A program made the position numbers and the translations under genes. The notes under the pieces are model-generated. The model saw only the letters and a program-made list of their open reading frames with translations, ran no database searches and was not told the origin of the DNA. Of a stretch of 64,000 bases of DNA, positions 52,342 through 59,888 are shown piece by piece. Source of the stretch: Palsa-504 sp963789225 (GTDB lineage: Bacteria > Actinomycetota > Actinomycetes > Streptosporangiales > Streptosporangiaceae); assembly GCA_963789225.1 (NCBI GenBank), contig CAWBKD010000036.1, forward strand, positions 248,001 through 312,000. The letters run 5' to 3'. Every line of letters begins with the position of its first letter. The first letter of the stretch is position 1.

Positions 52342-53052
52342 CTAGGGAGTACGGGGCTCGGGCCCGCTGTCTTCCGGACGTTCTGGTGGGGAACTGGGCT
52401 CTTCGAGAGCGGCACGAAGCGCGGCCATCCCGCGGGCGGTGTGGGATTTCACGGCGCCGCAGCTGATGCCCATCGCGGCGGCGATCTCGTCCTCGGGCAT
52501 GTCCGCGTAATAGCGAAGGAGGATCGCTTCGCGCTGCTGGGCGGGCAGGCCACGCAGTGCGGCCACGGTGGCGTCCCGCGTCAGCAGTTCGACGACCGCG
52601 CCCGCAGCGTCCGGTCCGTACGGCGCCCCTGAGGGGTTCTTGTCGGCCATGGCCCGGTGCCGCAGCACCGACCTGGACTTGTTCACCACCGCCAGGCGCA
52701 GGTAGGCGAGCGCCTTCTCCTGGTCCCCTCGCCGTGACCAGCCGGCGTGGAAGGCGACGAACGCGTCCTGGACTATCTCTTCGGCCGTGGCGGTGTCCCG
52801 GACCAGCATGGCGGCCAGCCGGATGAGCGACTGGTAGTGCTGGGCGTAGAGCTCGAGCACCGCCTGGTCAGCGTCCGGCTGCGGCTCCGCTGTGGCGTGG
52901 TCCCGGAGCCAGCCGCTGAACCGCTCCAGGCCGGCGGCGGCGTCGTAGCCGGCGGCGTACCGCTCCGCCTGGACCTCGATGATCTGCTGGTATGCGCGGC
53001 AGAGGAATTCATCCTCGCGCGTGCTTCCTGTGTCATTCCCGGCGGTGGTCAT
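52342..53052 (-). CDS. ECF sigma factor with N-terminal extension
   Basis: 236 residues. Regions sigma2 (YQSLIRLAAMLVRDTATAEEIVQDAFVAFHAGW) and sigma4 (MPEDEIAAAMGISCGAVKSHTARGMAAL) resemble SigE-family ECF factors. About 65 extra residues at the N-terminus, rich in Ala/Glu/Arg, are not part of the usual fold. The start codon overlaps the stop of a second ECF gene by ATGA. No anti-sigma factor is recognisable in the vicinity, so the extension or the partner sigma might take that role. Confidence 0.5.
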   Translation of the reverse strand: MTTAGNDTGSTREDEFLCRAYQQIIEVQAERYAAGYDAAAGLERFSGWLRDHATAEPQPDADQAVLELYAQHYQSLIRLAAMLVRDTATAEEIVQDAFVAFHAGWSRRGDQEKALAYLRLAVVNKSRSVLRHRAMADKNPSGAPYGPDAAGAVVELLTRDATVAALRGLPAQQREAILLRYYADMPEDEIAAAMGISCGAVKSHTARGMAALRAALEEPSSPPERPEDSGPEPRTP

Positions 53053-53612
53053 GACGATGGTCCGTCCTCGCTGCCGAAGGGGTCATACGGTCCCAGGGCT
53101 GCTTTCAGCTTGCCCCGCACGGTTGACAGGTGCGCCGCGACGGTTCCGGCGGCGATGCCCAGCCGCGCCGCGATCTCGCTGTTGGTCATGGCGAACAGCC
53201 AGCGCATGACCGCCACCGCGTGCTGTTGCGGCGGCAGGTCCTGGATGGTCTGCCAGCACCGCTGCAGCGCGATCGCCGACAACGCGTCCGCGTGGGTGTC
53301 CGCGGGCGCCGGCCGGGACCGGGCCTCCAGCCGTGGCAGGCGATCACCCAGGGCCCCATTGCGCCGGAAGCTGCTGACCGCCAGGTGGCCGACCGTCGTT
53401 TGCAGCCAGCACCAACGCTGGGCATCACACAGGCACCGCATCGTGGACCATTGCCTGGCGGCGGCCACGAACGTGGACTGCACCAGGTCATCGGCCAGGG
53501 CCTGGTCCCCGCGGGTAAGCGCGCACGCGTATCCGAACAGGCGCGGGGCGTGCGCGGCGAAACAGTCACCGAGCTCGTCGGCGTACTCCTTCGGAATCCT
53601 GTCATCGTTCAC
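53049..53612 (-). CDS. ECF-type sigma factor (upstream partner)
   Basis: 187 residues. Region sigma2 is at FAAHAPRLFGYACALTRGD and DLVQSTFVAAARQW; sigma4 at LPPQQHAVAVMRWLFAMTNSEIAARLGIAAGTVAAHLSTVRGKL. It belongs to a different ECF subgroup from the gene it overlaps. Two sigma genes coupled in one operon is unusual. The first could control the second, or they could compete. Several cysteines (CLCDAQRWCW) fall in the middle linker, a possible redox or metal feature that is inference only. Confidence 0.5.
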   Translation of the reverse strand: MNDDRIPKEYADELGDCFAAHAPRLFGYACALTRGDQALADDLVQSTFVAAARQWSTMRCLCDAQRWCWLQTTVGHLAVSSFRRNGALGDRLPRLEARSRPAPADTHADALSAIALQRCWQTIQDLPPQQHAVAVMRWLFAMTNSEIAARLGIAAGTVAAHLSTVRGKLKAALGPYDPFGSEDGPSS

Positions 53613-53772
53613 CCGAGCCTCCGGACCACAACCCCTGAGGTCACCGCAGGCACCTTCGGACCGGAATCAGCCTCACATCTTTAGGTCGCACAAGGACAGC
53701 CAACCGTTTAGCTCGCGCCTTGTGGCTCCCCGAATGCCGGGTTACGAAGGACCTCGGCAGCAACCCCTATAG

Positions 53773-53904
53773 TCACATCGCTTCTTCGACGCCCTGGACC
53801 TGGTCGAGCCGGGCCTGGTCGCGGTCCAGCAGTGGCGGCCCGCGTCCGACCTCAAGGCCGCGGCCCGGTCCGCCATGTGGGGCGGCGTGGGCCGGAAACG
53901 CTAA
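53773..53904 (+). pseudogene. Remnant of a SAM-dependent methyltransferase (DUF574-like C-terminus)
   Basis: A 43-codon stretch after an in-frame TAG reads FFDALDLVEPGLVAVQQWRP and ends WGGVGRKR. It matches the last strand and tail of S-adenosyl methyltransferases of the DUF574 type, common in actinobacteria. There is no start codon and no N-terminal part, so it is a 5'-deleted relic. It overlaps the end of the MFS gene by four bases. Confidence 0.5.
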
Positions 53905-55955
53905 GGCGGGGGGCCGGGGTTCAGCTCTGGTCGGCTGGGGACATCGGCGGTCGGCCCGGCGCTGATCAGGTGGCGGTCGGCGTTCTCGCCGAGCATGGCC
54001 CGGGACAGCTTGGTCAGCAGTTCGCCCAGCTCCGCGTACTGTTCGGGCGCCCAGTCGACAAGCAGTTCGCGCAGCCCTTCGCGCCGGGCCGCGAACAGGC
54101 GGTCGGCGGCGGCGTGACCGGCGTCGGTGAGCTGCAGCGTCCCGTTGGAGCGGATCACCATGCCCGCGGCGACGAGCCGGTCGACGTACGGCCTGCCGTA
54201 GTCCACCGGCACCTGGGCCTGCCTGGCCAGTTCCTCGCCCGCGACGGCGCCCTGCTTGGCCAGCCGGGTGAGGATCCAGCTGCTCCCCGCGGGCAGGTCG
54301 AGGCCGGCCCGCTCGGTCAGCCGCTCGTAGCCGCGCTGCCTGAGGTCGGCACTGCCGAGCCTGGTCAGGGCTCGCTCCACCTCATCGACCGAGGAGCGCG
54401 CGGGCGGAGTCGCCCCCAGCCCCTCGCCGAGGCCCACCGAACTGGTGGCGCGCAGCGGGACCTCCTTCAGGAACCAGGACAAGACGAACGCGACCAGCGC
54501 CACCGGGATCGCGTAGATGAACACCGGGTGCAAGGCCAGCGAGTACGCGTGTTCCACAGCTGTCCGGATCGCGGCGGGGAGCTTCTTCAGCAACGCCGGG
54601 TCGGCGGCGGCGCTCGCGACGTGGAGCCCGGGCGGGAGCGGGACGCCGCGCAGCGCCGAGACCAGCTCGCTGGCCAGCCGGTTGGAGAAGATCGCGCCGA
54701 ACACGGAGACTCCGAACGCCCCGCCGATGCTGCGGAAGAACGTCGCCGCGGACGTGGCCGTGCCCAGGTCGGCGTAGTCGGCGGAGTTCTGCACGGCGAT
54801 GACCAGGACCTGGATGATCAGGCCCAGGGCGAAGCCGAGGACCAGGAAGTCGACGGATGTGATCGCGGTCGAGGTGTGCTCGTCCAGGCGGGACAGCAGG
54901 AACAGCGCGACGCACAGCACTGCCGTGCCGACGATCGGGTACACCTTGTACCGGCCGGTCCTGGAGATGAGCTGGCCGCTGCCGATCGAGGTGATGAGCA
55001 GGCCGCCGACCATCGGCAGCAGGTACACGCCGGACAGCGTGGCCGAGATGCCGTGGACCACCTGCAAGAAGAGCGGCAGATAGGAGATGGAGCCGAACAT
55101 CGCGAAACCGGCGGCGAGCGCGATGGCCGCGCTGATACTGAACACCGGGTTGCGGAACAGCTTGAGCGGGAGCACCGGCTCGGCCGCGTACCTGGCCGAC
55201 AGCCACCAGGCTGCCACGAGAACCACCGACGCGGCGAACAACCCGATGATCAGGCCCGAGCCCCACGGGTAGGTGGTACCGCCCCACGAGGTCGCCAGCA
55301 CCACGCAGGTGGCGAACGCGGCGATCAGCGTGGCGCCCAGGTAGTCGATGTGATGCTTGCGCCGGGCCGAGGTGGCGGGCAACACCACGGTGATCACCAC
55401 CAGCGCCACGGCCCCGATCGGCAAGTTGATGTAGAACACCCATCGCCAGGACAGGTTGTCGACGAAGAACCCGCCGAGCAGGGGCCCGATGACGCTCGCG
55501 ACGCCGAACACCGCGCCGAACGCCCCCTGATACTTCCCCCGCTCCCGGGGCGGGACGACGTCGCCGATGATCGCCTGGGCCAGCACCAGCAGGCCGCCGC
55601 CGCCGATGCCCTGGAACGCGCGGAACGCGATCAGCTCGGTCATGGTGTGGGACAGCCCGGACAGAGCCGAGCCGATCAGGAAGATGACGATCGCGGCCAT
55701 GAACAGGTACTTCCGGCCGTACTGGTCGCCGAGCTTGCCCCACACCTGTGTCGTCGCCGTGCTGGCGAGGATGTAGGAGGTGACCACCCAGGACAGGTGG
55801 GACAGGCCGCCCAGGTCGCTGACGATGGTGGGCAGAGCGGTGGCGACGATCGTCTGGTCCAGCGCGGCCAGCAGCATGGCCAGCATCAGCGCGCTGTAGA
55901 TGACAGCCAGACCGCGCTGCTGCGCGGGCTGGCTGTCCGCTGCCTCTCCTGCCAC
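53901..55955 (-). CDS. MFS drug exporter (DHA2, 14-TM) with C-terminal winged-helix domain
   Basis: A 684-residue protein. About residues 15-530 form a 14-helix EmrB/QacA-type transporter: LDQTIVATALPTIVSDLGG (motif D1), WGKLGDQYGRKYLF (motif A) and GPLLGGFFVDNLSWRWVFYINLP (motif C). The last 150 residues are soluble and resemble a MarR-like winged helix (LTRLAKQGAVAGEELARQAQV, LVAAGMVIRSNGTLQLTDAGHAAADRLF). The domain is probably cytosolic and could sense the drug or bind DNA, an uncommon fusion. It exports toxic compounds using the proton gradient. No adjacent TetR/MarR gene is present, which fits self-regulation. Confidence 0.5.
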   Translation of the reverse strand: MAGEAADSQPAQQRGLAVIYSALMLAMLLAALDQTIVATALPTIVSDLGGLSHLSWVVTSYILASTATTQVWGKLGDQYGRKYLFMAAIVIFLIGSALSGLSHTMTELIAFRAFQGIGGGGLLVLAQAIIGDVVPPRERGKYQGAFGAVFGVASVIGPLLGGFFVDNLSWRWVFYINLPIGAVALVVITVVLPATSARRKHHIDYLGATLIAAFATCVVLATSWGGTTYPWGSGLIIGLFAASVVLVAAWWLSARYAAEPVLPLKLFRNPVFSISAAIALAAGFAMFGSISYLPLFLQVVHGISATLSGVYLLPMVGGLLITSIGSGQLISRTGRYKVYPIVGTAVLCVALFLLSRLDEHTSTAITSVDFLVLGFALGLIIQVLVIAVQNSADYADLGTATSAATFFRSIGGAFGVSVFGAIFSNRLASELVSALRGVPLPPGLHVASAAADPALLKKLPAAIRTAVEHAYSLALHPVFIYAIPVALVAFVLSWFLKEVPLRATSSVGLGEGLGATPPARSSVDEVERALTRLGSADLRQRGYERLTERAGLDLPAGSSWILTRLAKQGAVAGEELARQAQVPVDYGRPYVDRLVAAGMVIRSNGTLQLTDAGHAAADRLFAARREGLRELLVDWAPEQYAELGELLTKLSRAMLGENADRHLISAGPTADVPSRPELNPGPPP

Positions 55956-56113
55956 GTCGGACTCCCCCGTTTCCGGGTAAGCGGATGACGAACGCGTGAT
56001 ACCCGACTGCCGGTCAGGCGAACCTCCGGCCGGTCACCAGCCGTAGGTGCGCCCCTGGGCCGGCCGGAGCGGGGGCCAGGCCCAGGGGACGGTAAAGAGC
56101 CCTTTGGTCAGGC

Positions 56114-56728
56114 TCAGGTGAGATCAGATGCGGAGAGCGGGATCACGTTCCACACTCCGGTGACGACGTGCGTCGTCAGCGGAAATGCGCCCTTGAACGT
56201 GTAGAGCGGGTAGCCGTCGTACGTCATCTGCTTGGTGCCGTCCGACCTCGCGACCAGGCCGAACGTTCCCGGGAAGCTTTCACCGAGCGCGGTCTTGGGC
56301 ACTCCGGTGACCGGGACCCATATGTCGGCGCACGATCCGGTGCAGGTCGGTGTCCCGCCCTTGGTGTCATGGGCGTACGTGTAGACGACCTGTCCGTTGG
56401 CCTCGGCGAGAACGTAACCCAGCTTGGACTTCTGCACGATCATGACGGTCGTGCCCAGCGGGAATGGGTTTGGTCCCCCGCCGCTGGCCGCCGGCTGCGC
56501 CGCATGGGACGACGGCGCGCTCGTCCCGGCGTTCGCGCTGGACGGCGCCGTCGCAGGCGACGACGATGCCGCCGACGTCGACGCCTGGCTGGCGCCGTCC
56601 GATGACGCGGCCGAACTTTGCGGAGCGGACGTCGAGGCCGCAGTCGGGCTCGACGACGATCCGCACGCGGTCAGCAGCAGCGCCAGCGAACCAAGTCCGG
56701 CAGCTACCGCCCACCCGCTCTTACGCAT
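56114..56728 (-). CDS. Secreted-repeat lipoprotein (COG4315 type)
   Basis: 204 residues. A lipobox LLTAC follows the signal peptide MRKSGWAVAAGLGSLALLLTAC. A long Ser/Thr/Ala linker leads to the domain with VVYTYAHDTKGGTPTCTGSCADIW and YDGYPLYTFKG, two copies of the Yx(F/Y)xxD/K-type repeat of unknown function and the CxxxC pair. Such lipoproteins are anchored on the outside of the membrane; the cysteines suggest a redox or haem-related role, but none is proven. The gene next upstream is a close paralogue, so they arose by tandem duplication. Confidence 0.5.
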   Translation of the reverse strand: MRKSGWAVAAGLGSLALLLTACGSSSSPTAASTSAPQSSAASSDGASQASTSAASSSPATAPSSANAGTSAPSSHAAQPAASGGGPNPFPLGTTVMIVQKSKLGYVLAEANGQVVYTYAHDTKGGTPTCTGSCADIWVPVTGVPKTALGESFPGTFGLVARSDGTKQMTYDGYPLYTFKGAFPLTTHVVTGVWNVIPLSASDLT

Positions 56729-56766
56729 GAGGTCTCCTTACAGGCCCGCCAGGGGACCTACGTGTC

Positions 56767-57285
56767 TCAGCCGCCGACGCTGACGATGTCGTTCGCGGAC
56801 AGCTTGATCACGTGCCACAGTCCGTCCATGCCGTTGCCGGTGGTCATGAGCGGCTTCTCGGACTTGAAGATGTACAGCGGGTACCCGTCATAGGTGATCT
56901 GCTTGGCCCCGTTGGCCGCGGTGACCACGCCGAGCGTGCCTGGCAGCTTTTCTCCCACGTTGGTCATGGGAATGCCAGTCACCGCAGGCCAGACGGCAGC
57001 GCAGGAACTCGTGCAGGTCGGCGAGCCGCCCTGCTTGTCGTTCTTGTAGGTGTAGACGACATCCCCGTTGGCCAGGGCGAGCACGTAACCAAGACTGGAC
57101 TTCTGCACGATCAACACGGTGTCGCCCGGCGAAAACTGTCCGATGTTGCTGCTGGGCTGGCCGCCAGCCGTCGGCGTCGTGCCCGACCCGCCGGCCGATG
57201 ACGACGATGATCCCCCGCCGCAGCCCGCCAGCAGCAGTGCGAGCAACCCGAGCGCGGCAGCTACTGCCCACCCGCTCTTGCGCAT
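56767..57285 (-). CDS. Secreted-repeat lipoprotein (COG4315 type), paralogue
   Basis: 172 residues. It shares the same signal peptide beginning MRKSGWAVAA as its neighbour, a lipobox LLAGC and the domain VVYTYKNDKQGGSPTCTSSCAAVW with YDGYPLYIFKSE. The linker is shorter than in the neighbour. The two genes are 38 bases apart and probably co-transcribed. No function is established for the family. Differences in the second repeat (FKSEKP in place of FKGAFP) may reflect specialisation. Confidence 0.5.
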   Translation of the reverse strand: MRKSGWAVAAALGLLALLLAGCGGGSSSSSAGGSGTTPTAGGQPSSNIGQFSPGDTVLIVQKSSLGYVLALANGDVVYTYKNDKQGGSPTCTSSCAAVWPAVTGIPMTNVGEKLPGTLGVVTAANGAKQITYDGYPLYIFKSEKPLMTTGNGMDGLWHVIKLSANDIVSVGG

Positions 57286-57478
57286 AACGTCACTCCGTTC
57301 AAAAAGTTCCGTGGGATTTGACCCGTTCCCGATACGCCGGAAAGCTACCAGACGGCCGTGCCTGCTCGTGGCTACTTAGCTCGTACTTAGTCATCCGGCT
57401 AGACCGCTCTGGGTCCACCCATAGACGCGCCCGTAGTGTTCCTTATGAGCGATAAACGGAGATTGTCCCAGGCGGCTG

Positions 57479-58825
57479 CTAGCCTCCCCGAGCCTGGCTC
57501 CGGAGCGGGAGGCCAGGTCCGGCGGAGTCCGGCCCGGGATCGCGGTCGGCGGAATCCGGCCCGGGATCGCAGTCGCCGGAGTCCGGCCCGGGATCGCAGT
57601 CGCCGGAGTCCGGCCCAGGATCGTAGCCGAGCCGGGATGCCGTGCGGAGGGCGGGATTCCGGGTCCGCCAGGCCACCGCCACGGTCACCGCGAGCCCGGC
57701 GGCGCAGGCGATCCCGGTCAGCCCGAAGGCCACCCGGGCGCTGAGGTGCTCGGCGGCGAGCCCGGCGGCCAGCGGCCCGGCCACCGCCGTCGCCGCCCAG
57801 ATGCCGTTGAGCAGCCCCACCGCGGCACCCAGCCCGGTCCCGCCGCGCCCGGCCACGGCGGCGGCCAGCGGGTAGCTGACCGTCCACAGGACCGACCGGG
57901 CCGCGGTGGCGGCGCACAGCATCACGATGATGGCCAGCGGTGCCGTGCTCAGGACGCCGATGCAGAGGGCGGCGGTCACGGCGAGGATGCCGGCGCAGAT
58001 CACGCGCAGGTTCACCGCCCGCCGACCGGCCGCGGCGGTCAGCGCGCTCCCGGCCGCGAACAAGATTCCGGCGGCCGCGAAATCCAGGCCGATCTGTCCG
58101 GAGGAGGCCCCGGCGGCGTGCAGTCGCGCCGGGACGAGCAGGGCGCAGACGCCGGTGCTCAGCCCGGCGACGATGACCGCGGCCGCGGCGCCGATGATGT
58201 CGCGGTCCCTGACGGCGGCCCGCAGGCCAGCGGCCGCCGCCGACCGGGGCGCAGCCGGGACGGGCGGCACCCGGAGCACGGCGAGCGCGGCCGTGATCAC
58301 GGCGAAGCCCGCGGCGGCGGCCAGCAACGGGACGGCCAGCCCGAGGTGCTGGGTGAGCGCGCCTGACGCGGCGGGGCCAGCGACGCCGCCGACGCCTGCG
58401 CTGGCGATGGACCCGCCCAGGGCCGGGGGCCCTCCCGCGGCACCGACGAGCCAGCAGAGTCCCGCGGTCCACACCACGCCGTAGCCGACCCCGAAGGCGA
58501 GCCGGGCGGCGAGCAAGAGGCCGAAGCTGCCCGCCTGGGCCTGCGCGAGCATCGCGACGGCCATCAGCAGGCCGGCGGCCAGCGTGATCCGCCGGGCGCC
58601 GAACCGGTCGGACAGCGTCCCGGCGGGCAGGGACACCGCCAGGCTGGCCAGCCCGGTCGCGCCGAGCACCATCCCCTCCTGGAATCCGGACAGGCCGAGC
58701 CGGTGGGCGTAGACGGGCATGACCGGGATCAGCGCGAACTGGGCGGCCGCGCTGGTCAGGATGAGGGCGTAGATCAGCAGGCGGAACGGCCGTGCCCCGG
58801 TGCTCGTCCGGGTGGCCTGAATCAT
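57479..58825 (-). CDS. MFS transporter
   Basis: A 448-residue protein with about twelve hydrophobic segments. PVMPVYAHRLGLSGFQEGMVLGATGLASLAVSLPAG and TLSDRFGARRITLAAGLL (motif A) are of the MFS_1 type. The substrate is not predictable. It ends with a repetitive acidic tail of four nine-residue units of the DPGPDSGDC kind, not part of the transporter fold. It is divergent from a LysR gene that begins 89 bases away, and is a plausible target of that regulator. Confidence 0.5.
   Translation of the reverse strand: MIQATRTSTGARPFRLLIYALILTSAAAQFALIPVMPVYAHRLGLSGFQEGMVLGATGLASLAVSLPAGTLSDRFGARRITLAAGLLMAVAMLAQAQAGSFGLLLAARLAFGVGYGVVWTAGLCWLVGAAGGPPALGGSIASAGVGGVAGPAASGALTQHLGLAVPLLAAAAGFAVITAALAVLRVPPVPAAPRSAAAAGLRAAVRDRDIIGAAAAVIVAGLSTGVCALLVPARLHAAGASSGQIGLDFAAAGILFAAGSALTAAAGRRAVNLRVICAGILAVTAALCIGVLSTAPLAIIVMLCAATAARSVLWTVSYPLAAAVAGRGGTGLGAAVGLLNGIWAATAVAGPLAAGLAAEHLSARVAFGLTGIACAAGLAVTVAVAWRTRNPALRTASRLGYDPGPDSGDCDPGPDSGDCDPGPDSADRDPGPDSAGPGLPLRSQARGG
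57521..57627. repeat. 27-bp tandem repeat encoding the MFS acidic tail
   Basis: Four imperfect 27-base units (core GTCCGGCCCGGGATCGC) in direct order encode the repeated DPGPDSGDC-like tail. The unit length preserves the frame. Copy number may vary between strains. Confidence 0.5.
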
Positions 58826-58894
58826 GGTGTCCTCCTCGCTCGTACTGCGGGTTTGCCTGGTGCCGGCGCCGACGCCCAGTTTAGTGTGAGGAAA

Positions 58895-58908
58895 ACTTAA
58901 GCTAAAGT
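58895..58908 (+). promoter_or_regulatory. LysR-type dyad just upstream of the LysR gene
   Basis: ACTTAAGCTAAAGT is an imperfect palindrome with ACTT/AAGT arms, in a short AT-rich patch ending six bases before the LysR ATG. It has the T-N11-A-like form expected of LysR operators and lies in the 89-base divergent region shared with the MFS gene. Confidence 0.5.
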
Positions 58909-58914
58909 GAAGAA

Positions 58915-59871
58915 ATGTCGCAGCTACGATCGATTCAGCCGATCAAAAATGGGCTCGGACTGCGCGAGCTGCAAGCGGTCCTCGCGGTCGCCGAGCTCGG
59001 GTCATTCCGGCGGGCGGCGGCGGCGCTCGGCTACACCCAGTCCGCGCTGTCGCACCAGGTGTCGGCGCTGGAAGCGGCGCTGGAGCAACCGCTGTTCCAC
59101 CGGCCGGGCGGCCGGGCGCCCGTGCGCCTGACCCCGGCGGGCGAGGCGGTCTGCCGCCGGGCACGGCGGGCGCTCAGTGAGGTCGAGGCCGTGGCCGCCG
59201 ACGCCGAGCAGGCGGCGCGCGGCGAGACCGTGCGGGTCCGGGTCGGCGTCACCCAGACCACGGCGGCCGAGATCATGCCCGCGGCGCTGCGCGCCTTCCG
59301 TGACGACCATCCAGGCGTCGAGGTCGTGCTCATCGCGGCCGACGAAGCGGACACCTCCCGGGCCGCCCTGCGCCGCGGTGACCTGGACCTGGCGTTCACC
59401 TACGATACGGAGGCCGACGAGTACATCGAGGCCATCGCCGTCATGGAGGATCCCTGGGTCATCCTCACCCGCCGCGACAGCGCGATCGTGAGCCTGGATC
59501 GCCCCGGGTTCGAGGTCCTTGACCAGCGGGAACTGGTGGCCTGGACCCGGCGGTGGCCCGCTCAGGCCGAACTCGAGGACGTCTGGGCCAGGCGCGGCAT
59601 CGCGCCGAGGATCGTCTACCGCACCGACGACAACCTGGCGCTGCAGCGGCTGGTCGCGGCCGGGCTCGGGGACGCGTGCATCGGGCGCATAGCCGCCAGC
59701 CGGGCCGTCGATCCTTCGCTGACCTGGCTGGAGCCGCACCAGCCCCTGGCCCCGCGGACGATCGCCCTGTGCTACCCGAGGCACCGCCCGGTCACCGCCA
59801 CCACCCGCTCGCTCATCTCGGCGATCCGCGCGCAGGCCGCCTCTCCCAGCCGTGCTGCGTGGTCAGGTTGA
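58915..59871 (+). CDS. LysR family transcriptional regulator
   Basis: A 318-residue protein. A winged helix at about residues 20-78 (LRELQAVLAVAELGSFRRAAAALGYTQSALSHQVSALE) is followed by a periplasmic-binding-like effector domain (VRVGVTQTTAAEIMPAALRAF, LDLAFTYDTEADEY). The family usually activates or represses a divergent gene when an aromatic or carboxylic ligand binds. The divergent gene is the MFS transporter. The AT-rich dyad before its start would allow autoregulation. The end is 18 bases from the repaired end of the convergent lyase gene. Confidence 0.5.
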   Translation: MSQLRSIQPIKNGLGLRELQAVLAVAELGSFRRAAAALGYTQSALSHQVSALEAALEQPLFHRPGGRAPVRLTPAGEAVCRRARRALSEVEAVAADAEQAARGETVRVRVGVTQTTAAEIMPAALRAFRDDHPGVEVVLIAADEADTSRAALRRGDLDLAFTYDTEADEYIEAIAVMEDPWVILTRRDSAIVSLDRPGFEVLDQRELVAWTRRWPAQAELEDVWARRGIAPRIVYRTDDNLALQRLVAAGLGDACIGRIAASRAVDPSLTWLEPHQPLAPRTIALCYPRHRPVTATTRSLISAIRAQAASPSRAAWSG

Positions 59872-59888
59872 CGGGCGTCGCTCCCCTG

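Noticed and set aside
53832..55988. 718-codon open frame on the plus strand
   Set aside because: It is antisense to the MFS exporter, is built of Arg/Gln/Gly-rich low-complexity sequence and results from GC-rich third positions; the opposite strand has clear MFS motifs.
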